Source: Amborella trichopoda (Eukaryota > Streptophyta > Magnoliopsida > Amborellales > Amborellaceae). From it: 64,000 nucleotides of DNA. The stretch covers positions 1,487,327 through 1,551,326 of the forward strand of contig NW_006500327.1 of assembly GCF_000471905.2 (NCBI RefSeq). Direction: 5' to 3'. A program made the position numbers and the translations under genes. Below, one piece after another: positions 25,715-37,639 of the stretch; positions within the stretch are counted from its first letter, which is position 1; each line of letters opens with the position of its first letter. The notes beneath the pieces are model-generated. The model saw nothing but the letters and a program-made list of their open reading frames with translations, was not told the origin of the DNA and did not search any database.

Positions 25715-27076
25715 TCAGCTTTGAACCCAGGCCCCTGTCCTGACTAAAACGTGGACGCAGAGCGCAACTGAGATAGTGGCTATCACTATGGACTTTGCAC
25801 GTGCATATCTCACAATATCTGAACCTCTCTCTAAAACATTGGAATTCATCACACTCATTGTCCTCAAATTGGATGACACTTTCCACAAAAGGAAGTCGAG
25901 GAAGGATCTTACAGTCTCAAAAGTAACTCTACCTGTTACATCCAAAAGAAACTTTCGATTGCTTGGAACAGCTAAAGTACCCGAAACCTTATCGATCCAT
26001 CCATTTTGTTGAGTCCCACTAATGGAGTTCAAAGAACCTCTGCTTCCAGTTTGATCCATTGCCAATTGCGCCATGATTTTTTGGCCCTCAAAACCCTGTT
26101 TCTGAATATTTTGAGAATACCTAGCTTCATCATTTTGCAAATTCTCTGTGCTTAAACAATTTGCAGAGGACCCCATATCCAAATTATCTTCTATTTCACC
26201 ATTGCTTGAACTAGAGGCATTGTTTTCACTGTTGTTGTTAGGTGGGCTCGTTAAAACTCGATGAGAGGTCTTAACTAGGGTTTCTACAGCTCCATTACAG
26301 ACTGAAACCAACATATCCCTCACCTTGGCTTCATGCCTAGGGTTTGTCAAACCAGAAAAAATCTCATCATAGGTATTGATATCCATGGTTTTATCAAGAT
26401 AGACTGCAACTGCTGTGCTAACAAAAAGTTGTATACAATCAGCTATGAGTTCCTTGCTCTTATCATTACAAATAATGGTGACCCATTTAGGGTTTGGTGA
26501 CCCAGGCCTTTGATCACTCATCTGAACCGTAGAATTGACACTGTTGGATCCATGACTAGCCATAAAACCAGAGACCATGTTTCTAGCAAAGCTTCCCACG
26601 ACAATTGAGGCAAAACCAGAACCAGCAGGGGTGAAAAGCTTGTCTAATAATCGATCAGAGTGTCCTAAAGCAGATGGTTCTTCTCTCTGATCAACGTTTT
26701 TCTCAGAACTGAAGCCCCTCAATACCCCAATTGTTAGGGCTTCAGTAACCCTAGATGCAGAAGCATGGAATTCATCAGATATAAGGATTTTAGAGATTTG
26801 CTTGAGACTATTAGGTACCTCGTTCGAATCAGATTGGATAAATTCCTTCAAGTCTTTGGAGACGACTCCAATGGTTTCAGCTGAATCAGAAGTAGCTTCA
26901 ATGATGGTGATAAGGGTTTTCAAAAGTTGCAGAAGCTTCTTCCTTTTTCTAGTGATTGAAGGCGAGCTATAGAGCCTGTAAGCGCCATAGCCAGAGGCTC
27001 CACAAGCCGTTAAGAAGAGAAGCCAGTTCCTTCTCCTCTTTGAGAGGTACAAGCTCTTCAAGAATTGCAGGTCCAT
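25715..27076 (-). CDS. PP2A10: PHLOEM PROTEIN 2-LIKE A10-type membrane protein, single exon, 453 residues
   Basis: The frame is uninterrupted from ATG (27076) to TGA (25715). The N terminus MDLQFLKSLYLSKRRRNWLL, followed by a hydrophobic stretch (residues about 18-36, ending GYGAYRLY) and a basic KRKKLLQLLK helix, is typical of the conserved plant family that databases label PHLOEM PROTEIN 2-LIKE A10. Also typical are SDSAETIGVVSKDLKEFIQS (about 63-82), PNSLKQISKI and TEALTIGVLRG. Residues about 270-330 are Ser/Asn-rich and poorly ordered. A second hydrophobic segment (VIATISVALCVHVLVRTGAW) ends the protein. No PP2-type lectin domain is visible, so the family name says little about function. 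I infer a membrane protein anchored at both ends; reaction and partners are unknown. The 5' flank has GA repeats (27399-27412). The nearest neighbours are a LINE and a MITE. Confidence 0.88.
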   Translation of the reverse strand: MDLQFLKSLYLSKRRRNWLLFLTACGASGYGAYRLYSSPSITRKRKKLLQLLKTLITIIEATSDSAETIGVVSKDLKEFIQSDSNEVPNSLKQISKILISDEFHASASRVTEALTIGVLRGFSSEKNVDQREEPSALGHSDRLLDKLFTPAGSGFASIVVGSFARNMVSGFMASHGSNSVNSTVQMSDQRPGSPNPKWVTIICNDKSKELIADCIQLFVSTAVAVYLDKTMDINTYDEIFSGLTNPRHEAKVRDMLVSVCNGAVETLVKTSHRVLTSPPNNNSENNASSSSNGEIEDNLDMGSSANCLSTENLQNDEARYSQNIQKQGFEGQKIMAQLAMDQTGSRGSLNSISGTQQNGWIDKVSGTLAVPSNRKFLLDVTGRVTFETVRSFLDFLLWKVSSNLRTMSVMNSNVLERGSDIVRYARAKSIVIATISVALCVHVLVRTGAWVQS

Positions 27077-27708
27077 GAAACCCCAATCCTAGATCTTAGG
27101 GGTTTTAACCTCTCTATTCTGAAAGAAATTAAAGGTCTATGAAAACCCTAGCATCCAGTCCTTTCGGAAGTTGCATAAATCGTTAATAGAAAACCTTGGT
27201 TTCTCTGTGTGGAAACCCTAGCTCTTAATTGGGGATCAAATTTGTTACAGGGCTATGAATAACCCTAATTCCTGTCTCTTACAAGCGTCATATTGCTCGG
27301 GAAATATGATTCTAGGGTTTCATAAGAACCCCAGATTTACGCAGTTGGGCTGAAAAGCTCTAGTTGTTATGAGATGATGACGTTGAAGCAGTTGTGGAGA
27401 GAGAGAGAGAGAAACCGTCTGGTAACAAGTTAAGGATTGAGGAGGCTCACTATTTTAAGAGAGAGAATAAAGTCTTTTTTAGAGAGAGAAAGAGAGTTGC
27501 AAGGAAAGGGGAGCTCTGCAAGGACGGCTAGAACCAGGCAACTGACTTCAGTTTTTTATTATTTCGGAGAAACTTCGGATTGAAAATTTCAACGAATTTC
27601 GGACGAAACAGAGAAATTATCCGCTTGTTTGACCATCAAGTCAAAGTCTGGATTATGGAGATGGGCTGCACTTGGACTCGAGGAAAACGATCGGCTCATA
27701 ACTAAAAG
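27077..27708 (-). other. 5' flank of the PP2-A10-like gene
   Basis: This is the presumed promoter and leader of the - strand gene. It holds several AAACCCTA/TAGGGTTT telo-box-like words close to the start codon (for example near 27142, 27224 and 27313) and GA-rich runs at 27397-27412 and 27480-27495. Telo-boxes and GA leaders are common in constitutively expressed plant genes. No unambiguous TATA box was assigned. Confidence 0.35.
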
Positions 27709-28112
27709 GGTGAGGTTTGTATAAAAGTGTCAATCTTATAATATTCAAGTAATCTCTACCTCAAAACTACGGCAAAAATGCAGTTTCCGTGCAGCAAAGC
27801 TTTTGTGATGATATGAAAATCTATTGGTGCTCTCAATAATAAAATTTAAAATTTTAAAAATAGTGACGGTCAAATAAATCTATAAACACTTAAAATTTTT
27901 TAAAATAGATGGAAATTTTTTTAAAATAGATGGTCTGGATGAACTATTTTTAAAGCTAAAAATCTTTTTTTTTTTGTGTCATCTCTATAAACCTCTATGT
28001 CAAAATGATATATTTAAGGGTTTGCCCAAAATAAAAACGACCTTGTCCAGTGGGTTTTTAAGTGCACCTCACTCGAACAGTATGAGGTCAACCCGTTATA
28101 TAAACTTTTTTC
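27709..28112. mobile_element. MULE-type MITE, full length but diverged
   Basis: The left end GGTGAGGTTTGTATAAAAGTG and the right end CCCGTTATATAAACTTTTTTC are imperfect inverted repeats. Family blocks sit between them (GGTCAAATAAATCTATAAAC, ATAGATGGTCTGGATGAAC). It lies about 630 bp upstream of the PP2-A10-like start codon. Confidence 0.7.
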
Positions 28113-29105
28113 AATCCAAAACAGATTAAGATAAGCATACGTAACAGTGAGATGATTCTTAACGAAATTAACCGGTTTTTTTTCTATTTTGGTGACAAAT
28201 TTGAAAAATAGATTTTTCTTTTTGTTTGTTTTAAATCCAGATAATCGTAATATTTGATATAATTATGAAGATTTGGTTTTTTCTCAAAACGAGGAACCAA
28301 CCAAGGATGACGAGGATGATCCTTAATTATTTTTGCTTTATGTGTGATAATAAAAATTTAGAAATTTCCATAACTTGTAGCACGTGTGCATTGTCGGGAA
28401 TTTCCTGTAGCCCAGCTCTACCCTCGGGCCATCGTTGCCGGGTCGTTTGAGCCACATTTGTGGCCCAGATCCTCCATTTTTAGGGCTGGGTGAACCCGGT
28501 GCATTGCAAGTGCTCCAACATCATGACATAATTGAGAAACAAATTCAAAAAAATTAATTTTATGCGAGAGAGAGGAATACAGTGAGCAGGGATAGTTAAT
28601 TTGAAAAGAAAATTAGCGTTAGGGTAATGTTTCGGAGGAATTTGTTTAACCTTCTAAAGTTAATTTTGGGCTATTTTTAGGGTTCGATCTAGCCAGTCGA
28701 ATTATGTTTGTGAGTTCAAAAACCCATTTTCCATTTTCTGTTCTTAAGTTTTGTTCATGAGCTTCTTCATAAAATGCCGGTCATGTTTGAGGAGAAACAA
28801 AAACCCATGGGGCCCTCAAAAGGATGGCGGACGGTAGACCAATGTACTGTAAAAAAATTCTCGACATTTTATACGAGGACTTCCAAATTAAATTTATTGT
28901 AAAAATTAATTGTGTTTCATGTTTTAACTAATGTCATGAGGATCGGACTAGCTATTGAATTGGTGAAGGGTTTGGTTGAGTCAAAACCTGTCAAACTACT
29001 AGTTGAATCAGTTCTATAAGATGTTAGATAAATGAACAAAAAATAGATATAATCGTTCAAAATATAAAATGTATAAAAAAAAATTATGTCTAGCATCATA
29101 TAGCT
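28113..29105. other. Intergenic, no gene seen
   Basis: AT-rich DNA. A less AT-rich patch at 28420-28500 carries GCCCAGCTCTACCC and GGGCTGGGTGAACCC words but no protein-like frame. I see nothing classifiable here. Confidence 0.4.
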
Positions 29106-29344
29106 AGTGGTGGCAATGGACTTAAACCTGACCTGAGACCAGAGGGCTAGACCAGATTTGGGTCCAAAATTGGACTCGGAGTGTCGGATCTGGATCCAGT
29201 AATATTTTTCGGGTCCCAATATATGAAATACATTTAAATATAGTTAAATACATAGATATTTTAACTTTTAGGTCGGTTCCAGGTCCCACACTATATTTTT
29301 TGGTCCGAGTTTCGGCCAGATCCGACCTGACTCGTTGCCACCCC
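29106..29344. mobile_element. Small TIR element, probably hAT-type MITE
   Basis: The left end GTGGTGGCAATGGAC with CCTGACCTGA and the right end CCGACCTGACTCGTTGCCAC are inverted repeats. The ends are rich in GGGTCC/GGATCC words. Elements with GGGTGGCAA termini of this size are common hAT-like MITEs in angiosperms. No coding capacity. Confidence 0.6.
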
Positions 29345-30081
29345 GACATTTAGCTTATTGAACCTATTAAAACTAGCTGGCCCAACAAATCAAAACTGGT
29401 CAAACATTAGTTTTAACCAGTTTTCGACTAAATCTAACTTTACTTTGGACTGAACTAAGCAAAATACCAATGACCATCTTACTGGTTGGGCCACCAGCTC
29501 AGTCAAATCTTGAGGAGTATGGTTTCAAGTTTTAACGAGGATGCACCAAAAGCTAGTGAACAATTTCATGTCTTCACACAAAGCTTTGCAATCCATGACA
29601 GCATGGACAAATAGAAATGTGTGGATTGGAAGAAGGCGATGCCCAAGCATTCAGCTGCCCTCACAAGACTTCCACACCAGTAACGCAAGATAGCAGCACT
29701 TGGCTTTAGGGCAACCGCACGTAAGTTTCCCAACTGGAAACAAGCATCTTATGAAATGTAGCCTTTTGTTCGTATATATTCATGCTGAAAATTCATCTCA
29801 TTCCATAAATTTATCTTAATAACAAATTTACAACAAGAATTCATCTTAAGTCACTTCAGATGCATCTTAACCCTACATCTATGAGTTTGCATTGGAAGAA
29901 AATGATGAAGATTTGATGATTGACGAAGAATCGAAATGAATGTTCTAATTCTTTTTGAAATGGTATATTTTTAAGGTTAGAAACCTTTTTCTTCTTCTAG
30001 ATTCACGATCATAGTGGTCGAGATTATCATCTGGTGAAATTTTAAATAAGAAATCCATTGTTACATGGATTTTTTGATGGA
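29345..30081. other. Intergenic, no gene seen
   Basis: I see no protein similarity and no clear repeat. Poorly conserved AAACTAGT/GACTAGTTT-like words near 29360-29420 may be a relic of another transposon. Confidence 0.35.
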
Positions 30082-30400
30082 TGTTGTATTTGAGTGGGGC
30101 TGCACCAAACCGTCAATCATCTATTTTTGTAATTGTATTCTATATGATTGTCTACCTTATTAGAAATAATCTAGATAGATTCTCACAATATATTTGATTG
30201 ATTATTCTAATCTGTTTATGTTGTACCATCTATCCATATCTGTAAAAATTGATGTAACATAATCTTTGATTGAGTCAATCAATGATTCTTATCGAATATG
30301 TTGTATGTATATGTTTTATAAATAGAAGCCACAACCTTCTTTATGGGTGTGGTGTGAGTTTACTCAAATCATTGTCTTTAAATTTTTTCATAGTATCAGA
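30082..30400 (+). mobile_element. Possible LTR remnant with degenerate primer site
   Basis: A 300-bp stretch with a TATA-like TTTTATAAATAGAAGCC at about 30313 ends in TTTTTTCA at 30390. It is followed directly by TAGTATCAGAG, one base off the TGGTATCAGAG initiator-Met tRNA primer site used by Copia elements. No matching second LTR was found downstream, so only a 5' piece would remain. The start at TGTTGT (30082) is a guess. Confidence 0.4.
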
Positions 30401-30432
30401 GTATTGGAATTATGTCCTTTCAAGGCTTTAAA

Positions 30433-30650
30433 TTCCGATATGACTCTAGGATCTTGAAGCACTGAGACCAAGAGTCATAAAACTCTGATTATGTTATTAG
30501 AATGATTTATATATGGGAGGTACCGAGAGGGTTGAGGGTTACCTTTAAGTCAGGGAGTATAAGAGCGATATGATTCAAGGAGCTTGGCGCACCATGACCA
30601 AAAGTCATGAAATTTCGATTATGTCATGAAGATGATTTATATATGAGCTA
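30433..30650. repeat. Imperfect direct duplication, about 84 bp, 134 bp apart
   Basis: CGATATGACTCTAGGATCTTG at 30433 and CGATATGATTCAAGGAGCTTG at 30567 start two related copies. Both go on to an AAGAGTCATAAAA/AAAAGTCATGAAA block and ATGATTTATATATG. They differ at about one base in five. Confidence 0.65.
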
Positions 30651-30858
30651 GCTGACTAAATGCCTCCTCTCTCTCTCTCTCTATCCCCTTCGCTCTTTTT
30701 ATAGTATGAGGACTCTTCATTTCGACGTTGTCATCCACACAATTTCATTCACCAAGTCTCTCACCAAACTTGAAGTATCCTTCAATTTTACGATTCCTAA
30801 CCTCTTTCGAAGTCTTCGAATGTCTTTCTTGCATGCCACATAGCATCCAAATAATGTA

Positions 30859-30928
30859 CGGTTCCATATATATTATATAAATACAAGGAGGTACGGTTCC
30901 ATATATATTATATAAATACAAGGAGGTC
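30859..30928. repeat. 35-bp perfect tandem duplication
   Basis: GTACGGTTCCATATATATTA followed by TATAAATACAAGGAGG occurs twice in a row, immediately left of the TRIM element at 30931. Confidence 0.9.
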
Positions 30929-30930
30929 AC

Positions 30931-31858
30931 TGTGAAAGGAAAGTATAAATTGTCTACTAGGTTAATACAAGAAGTGTATATTGTAATCTATATATATAGA
31001 GAAAGGTAGGTATAATGTGTTGTATTTTATGGTAAGTTTTGGTATAGTATAAGTGTTTTTGATTTATTTCTATTCTTGTCATTTGTATTTGTCTATAAGG
31101 CGAGCTTGTATATTCATGTTAAATAATGGACACTGAGTCTTTTTAAAGAAACATGAGATTCTTCACATGGTATCAGAGTAAGATTCATCGTTAATGTGTC
31201 CATTCCTGTACAATTGAGTCTCTTACTCGATCCTATTCTTTTCTGTATGATCGAATCTGTTTTCTTGCTACTCAATCATGTCTATTTGTCTACGAGTTAC
31301 TGAATTGGTTTGGATTTAGATCGAGTTTTGTTGGCTCTTTCAAGTGCCATTATATTTTCTCAGCTGTCTTGATTGTTTTTCTCTCTTGAGAAAATATCTA
31401 ATTTTTGTTTATTGCTCAAGCCTATTTTATTCGAGCCTTTTTTTTTTTTTTGATGAGGTTTGTTGATCTGGCATTGCTTGAGCCTTTTATTGTTCCTCTA
31501 TGCTTGTTAATCAAGCAATCTAAGTATGATAACCATTGTTTCTACTCGTCACGTTATGCACGTGAAAATCCAACTGTTCGTTCCTGCAACTTAGTGTTCT
31601 AACTCCAGTTTGAAGGGGAGTGTGAAAGGAATGTATAAATTGTCTATCAGGATAATATAAAAGGTATATATTATAATAAGTATATATGGAAAAGGTAGAT
31701 ACAATATATTGTATTTTATAGTAAGTCTGGGTACAATATAGGTTTCTGTGATTTATTTCTATTCTTATCGTTTGCATTTGTCTATATAAAACGAGCTTGC
31801 ATATTCATATTAATTAATGGACATTGAGTCTCTTCAGCTAAATTTGATACACTTCACA
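30931..31858 (+). mobile_element. TRIM-type miniature LTR retrotransposon, 928 bp
   Basis: The LTRs are 30931-31167 (237 bp) and 31621-31858 (238 bp). Both start TGTGAAAGGAA, end CTTCACA and share TATAAATTGTCTA, TTGTATTTTAT, TTTATTTCTATTCTT and a CGAGCTTG block. The 5' LTR is followed at once by TGGTATCAGAGTAAG, an initiator-Met tRNA primer-binding site. The 3' LTR is preceded by the polypurine tract GAAGGGGAG. The flanking 5 bases are GTCAC and ATCAC, an almost perfect target duplication. The internal part is only 453 bp and carries no gag or pol, so movement would need proteins from another element. The LTRs differ from each other at roughly one base in six, so it is old. Confidence 0.9.
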
Positions 31859-34068
31859 ATCACTTGTCTAGTTCAAAATTTAAATTGTGTGGTTATGAAT
31901 ATATTATTGCCTAGATTTAGATTTCAAAAAAAAACCAACTCACAAATTTTATAACACTCGCAAATTATCCAATTTGACATCTAATGGCTTGGAACAATTC
32001 TGACATCCTTATAATAAATATAAATGGTCTCACAATAGCATTCCCTTTTCAATGTACAAGGAAAAAGAACTTTCTGGTGTATACCACACATTTATTCCTT
32101 CTCCCTCTCTATCTTAAAACTCATTCTTCCCCTTTTCCTCGATTGAAGGTCCATTCAACCTCTTTGGAACCTCCATCTCTCCATGCCTAGAGGATCAAAC
32201 TTGAATAGCACGATTTTCTCTCCTATTTGAGGTCCTTTTATATGAATGCAAAAAAATCCTTTTTATTTTATTCTTTTATTCATGGAAAAAATTTATATGA
32301 GGTTTCCTAAAAAATTCACTATGAACAGCTGTTTTGATGCCAAAAACCCTTAAATCCGATCATCTCGACCTTGCGATACATGGATGTAAACCAGAAAGGA
32401 CTTCAAGTCTTGGAAACAGTGATCTTGTAATGCATTTTCTAAATCGTCAATTTTCAAGATTTTCAAGTGTTCACGGATCTGTTTGACCTACAACTATTTT
32501 TGAAGCTCTAACTTTTACAATTAGAGACCACTATTTATTCTCATCTTTTGAGAAAAGCATGTGATCCAATGTTTGAAACATCGAATGACTTGTTATAGGG
32601 ATGCCTTAAGAGGTGTAGGGTGGTTTAAAGTTTGAAACATGGAACCACCCTACAAATTTGGTGGTCCAATGTTCTGCATCTCATATTGCCCTATGAATAT
32701 GAATATATATATATATATATATATATAGTCTGTAACAATTGTAAAATATAACATTTTGGACGTAATTTTTCCTAAATAGTATTAAACAATGAAATTGCCC
32801 TTATTTAATATTGAGAACCTGGCAATAAGTTAACCCCATTTGAGTGAACTAGCTAAACAAAAATTGTTTGTAGTTTGCGACATATAAACAACCAAATAAT
32901 GAAAGTACCCTTTGGTTGTCATGGAAATCATTGTAAACACTTGTCAATTGTCATTTTCTCGAGCCACTTAAGCAAGGCTATTACTAAAGTGCCATGCTTG
33001 TTCGAGGTTCCCAATATTAAGTAGGGGTAATTTGATTATTTTTTATTATATTTTACAGGGCACTTAAGTAAATATTCAAAGGCATCACTTCTAATGTTAA
33101 AAAGGATTAATATGCGAATCAAACCAGTTTGGCGAATCAAGCTCATTTTTTGTGTAAGAATCAGTTCCAAAAAGATTAAAAAAAAAATATTATGGCTCCT
33201 ATAAATTCCACTTGTTTCATGATGACTCCTCAATGTTTATCCCTATTAAGTGATTAATATGTTTATAAGTATTTCATTCCACCCCGCCCCTCCAACACTT
33301 TTTATTTTAATCCTCATTTAGTGCTCCAATCTAATTCTTTAGTAATACTCATGTCCTTTGTCTCTCTCCTCTATTTATTATTTCTTAGACTCTTTGGTAG
33401 CGATTTATATGTTTTGTGATTCTCCAAAATATAAAGTCGAGTTATAGGGCTTTCAGAGATGATAAATAAAGATAGTAGAGAGAAAGGAAGTGAGTGTTGT
33501 TTGAGAATCAGATTGAGCACTTAAATAGGATTAAAATATAAAAAAGCTTAGACGGATTCTTGGAAGGGGAATGTAATTTTTATAAACTTCTAAATGTTGG
33601 TTGATAGGGATAAAAGGTGGAGGGTTACCAGAGAATAACTGAGACTTTTAAGTGTTATAATAATTTTTTTTCAAAATAGAAGGGAAAAATTAATAAAAAA
33701 TGTAGTGTATGGGGCAATTATGCTATCCGACCCAAATCACTTGGTCCCTCATAGAATCTCCTGATTTTTGACAAAACTGGGTGAATTCCTGGATCTGACA
33801 AGAAACCGTGTAGATTTAGATAGATTCCTAATCTGGTTTGATGATTTTTTAAACAAGTTGTAAGATGATGTGATATTAATAAGTTTGCAAAATAATTTAA
33901 CCATTTAACTAAGGGATGTATACTATGAGACTATTTATTTTTTATACAAGCAGGTTACAATCATTTCTGGCCATTGGATGTGAAAAACAATAGATGAAAG
34001 TGTCACACAAGAAAGATGAAGGTAGGAGAGATTGTGGAGGGTGAGATTATGGAAGGAGATGAAGCTCA
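31859..34068. other. Intergenic region with a MITE fragment and microsatellite
   Basis: 32284-32545 is a MULE-type MITE lacking one end: TTTATATGAGGTTTCCTAA at the left, then TAATGCATTTTCTAAATCGT and TCAAGTGTTCACGGATCTG. 32702-32728 is an (AT)13 run. The remainder is AT-rich, and I see no gene in it. Confidence 0.5.
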
Positions 34069-36056
34069 TGAAAGAAAGACCTTTGCGATCTTTCCCAGGG
34101 GAATACATTTTTTTTATATATATAATGATAATAATCACCCTTTTTTTTGTTTTGGCAAAAAGATCACTTACAGATGGTCTTTTTACAAAAAAAAAAAAAT
34201 TCAAAATAAAACAAGACAACAATAAAAATAAAACTCAACTACTTGATGCCATTTTTATAACTCAATACTATAATTGAGAATATAAAATAAAAGAACAAGA
34301 AAGTAAAAGAGAAGATGCTAGAGATTACCTCAACTAGGCTTATTACACCCCACACTGAGTCACCACATCCAATGGCGCGGGATCAGCGGTCTAGCTTCAA
34401 TCTCGAACCGAAAAAGTTAATTTCGGCCAAACTAGGTAAACACCCTTAAATCTCTACAAAACCCTAACTCCAAAATAATTAGGCTCAAACTCTAACTTTC
34501 CCAACCCGTAAATTATATTAGGTCATGAGAGAGAGGGAGAGTCTCTAAGGTTGGGGCGTGCCCCCTAGGGTTTTAGGAGAGAAAGTTAGAGAGGAGAGAG
34601 AGGGGCGTGACCCCAATGGAGGAGAGGGAGAGAGTTTATGGGAGAGAGAGGTGTGTCTAGATAAGTGGAGAGCTCCCCTATTTATAGTGAAAAATTAGGT
34701 CAGGGTTTCCCATAGTTTGTCTCTTTCTTGAGATTAAATATGGACTGTTGATCAAGGTGACTTGTGGGGTGAGATATCTGAGTCATCCATTCCATAGATG
34801 GGCCATCAACATTATGGAAGGTGCATAGACCATTATCCCCATTTCCTTAAATTATTTTCCCATCAATATATTTAAATAAATTAAATCTATCAAATATATA
34901 GTGTATACCATAAAATTGCATATTCTATCTCATATTTTCTATAAGAATATCTCAATAATATAAAGTCAAGATATTCCTTCAATAATCAAGATAAGAAATG
35001 GTCAATATTTCCCAATCAATATTTGACGATATGCTACAAGATAGAGTTGTCATATTCAATAAACTTGTTCTCAAAGTAATCAAAGAAGAGGCATCCAAGG
35101 GTGGGGCATGCCACCCATATGAGGCACGTGGGGGCCCACCCAATACCCACATGGTGGGCCCATGTGCACTATGGGCCCCCATGTATATTTTTTATAAATA
35201 TTTTAAAATCGAACAAAACTAATTTTAAAACGTTATAACTTTGTAAATTAATAATTTTATTTTTATAAGTCAAAAATTAATAAATAAAATATCAAATGAC
35301 TTATAAAAATTCAAATAACAAATCTAAAATAATTTAATAATAAAATGAACACAATTAAATTAATATGATGGGAAGTGGATCCATATGGTTTAGAAATTCT
35401 ATCAACGATCACGGGGTACTCCACCTTCGACTGTAGACTACAAACCACGCTTGCTTTATCAAATCGACCCTAGTGTTTCCCATGACCCACAGTCCAATCA
35501 AGGGCTCATTAGCATGTTACCAAAGTCTGGTCGATGAGCCAAGGGGTCGCAATCCTAGTCTGTGGATTACAGGTCTTCCCCTAGAGAAGAGTCAATGTCA
35601 CCACGACCTGATGCTATCACAACTCTATGGTACATAGGGGTATCTCTCTCGTATATGCAGATGCTTCACCCAAAGGTGGATAACTGGCTTTTTCGAACGG
35701 TCTGTCGCTATGTATGCCGTGTGATGGAACATGGATGGGGATTTGGCCACCGTCTTTGTAGGCCTACCATCACACACAAGGGTCACACAGTCCCTCGGCT
35801 CACTCATCCAGGCATGAGCTCCGACTTCATAAAGGATTACAAAACCCTTATCGGTTTATTCTTTATGCCCAGGAACCTTGGGTTTTTCAATCGACTGGCC
35901 TAGATCGTCAAGCACAGTCCGGTATCAGCAAACATCATTTGCTTAGAATGGTCCACGAGGGACCATACTCCCACTGAGTTTATGTTCCACAATAATAAAT
36001 GTTTTTCATTACACACTCAGCCTTTAAAGGCCACATAAACCCAACAGCTCAGAGAG
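34069..36056 (-). mobile_element. Probable solo LTR, about 1.7-2.0 kb
   Basis: Read on the - strand it begins TGTTGGGTTTATGTGGCC, a classic LTR start. It has a TATA box with downstream CACTATAAATAGGGGAGCTC at about 34690, and a purine-rich leader beyond it. The left edge is uncertain. 34069 gives a TG...CA pair flanked on both sides by GCTCA (34064-34068 and 36057-36061), which fits a 5-bp target duplication. A TGCTAG start at 34316 is the other option but has no matching flank. No internal coding region adjoins it. Open frames inside, such as 35562-35903, show no known domain. Confidence 0.55.
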
Positions 36057-36099
36057 TGGGCTCTCTTCCTTCTCTGACTCTGGATTGATCAAAAGTAGA

Positions 36100-36440
36100 T
36101 GAGTTGTTGATTCGTATAATTGTATTTACCTTTGTAGGACCTATTAGAGTTGCAACTATGAATAAAGCTAAAATGTTTGCTATACTTCATGGTCGTAAGA
36201 TTTTACGCAATAAGAATATGGGTAATGTTTGCATCATTGAAGGTGATTCTTTGAATGCGATTAGATGGTGTAATAGAGAGCCAAGCGTTCCATGGGAGAT
36301 GAAAACCATTTGGTAGCAAATAATGGACCTAACTTTCGGGATGTCGACTACTTTTCAGCATGTGTGCAGAGAGGCAAATGATGTGGTAGATAAACTTGCT
36401 AAAAGAGGGTGCTTCTTTATCTTTTTTTTCTATTTCCAAA
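36100..36440 (+). mobile_element. L1-type LINE RNase H fragment
   Basis: Translation gives NKAKMFAILHGRKILRNKNM, IIEGDSLNAIRWCN, PWEMKTIW, then after a stop FQHVCREANDVVDKLAKRG. This is the C-terminal RNase H domain of plant L1 LINEs with its E, D and terminal D residues in order. It is cut off on both sides and interrupted by a stop. Confidence 0.8.
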
Positions 36441-36659
36441 GATGTAATACCATTTGGGTAATTTCATTCTTAATAATATTTTTTAACATTTGTCAAGCAT
36501 AAAAAGAAATAAAGTGTGTCACAATATTCAATAAATTTTATTTTGGACTTTGTGTCGAACCAATGACAATGTTCTTAACCACCCGATTTCAAATCTAATA
36601 GTCAATGATCACTATCACCTCCTTGTATCAAAAAGTAAATGATATCATTTTATACATTT

Positions 36660-36952
36660 TCTTCAATCCATCGACATCGAGATGTATGAATATGAAAAAA
36701 AAAGATTTTGAGTCCTAAAAATAGTACATCTTGTAATACATTTTCTAGACCGTCTATTTTCCAGATTTTCATATGTTTGTAGATCTACTTGATTGTAATC
36801 ATTTTCAAAGTTTAAAATTTCATAATTAGATATAAACATATATTTTAAGATAATCATAAGAATTTTATATACCAAAATTACACGTTATGATAAAATTTGG
36901 AGTTGTGCTTTAATTGCATTGTTTAAGGTTAAAACCTTATAAAAACTACACC
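36660..36952. mobile_element. MULE-type MITE, left-truncated
   Basis: Contains ATCGACATCGAGATGTATGA, TAATACATTTTCTAGACCGT and GTTTGTAGATCTACTTGATT, and ends GGTTAAAACCTTATAAAAAC TACACC. It lies about 450 bp upstream of the RsmE-type gene start. Confidence 0.7.
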
Positions 36953-37402
36953 ATTTTATAATTGTATTCAACATATTTTGAAGGTTTACTTTTATTTTGT
37001 AATACATTATATTTTTTAATAAAGATATTTTTGGTTATTGAGGGAGATGTATAGAGTGCTAAATCACCCACATGGAGCGTTAAATAAATTTACATCCTTC
37101 ATAATGATAAAAAATACCTCTATAAAAAGGTATTTTATCTACAAAATCATAAGTGTCCAAAATTTGATTATAACCGTTTAGGAAAATTTTAATTTTGTGT
37201 ACAAGTAGATATGTGAATAGAATTATTCATGCAAAAATTGGTGGCAAAGTATCATTCTTCGTGCTGGAGTGTTTTCACATGTCCCTGAAAATGTAAAATA
37301 GAGATACTTCAGCATGCCTCATGACCCTCACGTCTTACCTGTTATGTGGACTCTGGAGTTTGCTCAAGTCGCAGAGTTTGTTTCTTCTTGTTCTTTGAAG
37401 GA

Positions 37403-37588
37403 ATGAAAACCCTGGTTTCAGAGCGTTTCTTAGTTAAGCTTTTCGTCCTTTCACAGCGGAAATCACCAAAACTTTATCATTTTTCGACCACTGTATCAGC
37501 GAGTCAATCTCGAGGTGGTCTGCCTCGTTTCTTCTCTGATGCTCTTCCCTCTTCCAAGGTATTCACTCTCCCATCTTATTTCTTTTGC

Positions 37589-37639
<51 letters not shown>

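Noticed and set aside
35562..35903. A 113-residue + strand open frame
   Set aside because: It lies antisense within a probable solo LTR and shows no known domain.
37346..37402. Upstream in-frame ATG of the RsmE-type gene as the start
   Set aside because: The added 19 residues include a Phe-rich stretch atypical of a transit peptide; the ATG at 37403 gives a more typical leader. Not excluded without cDNA.
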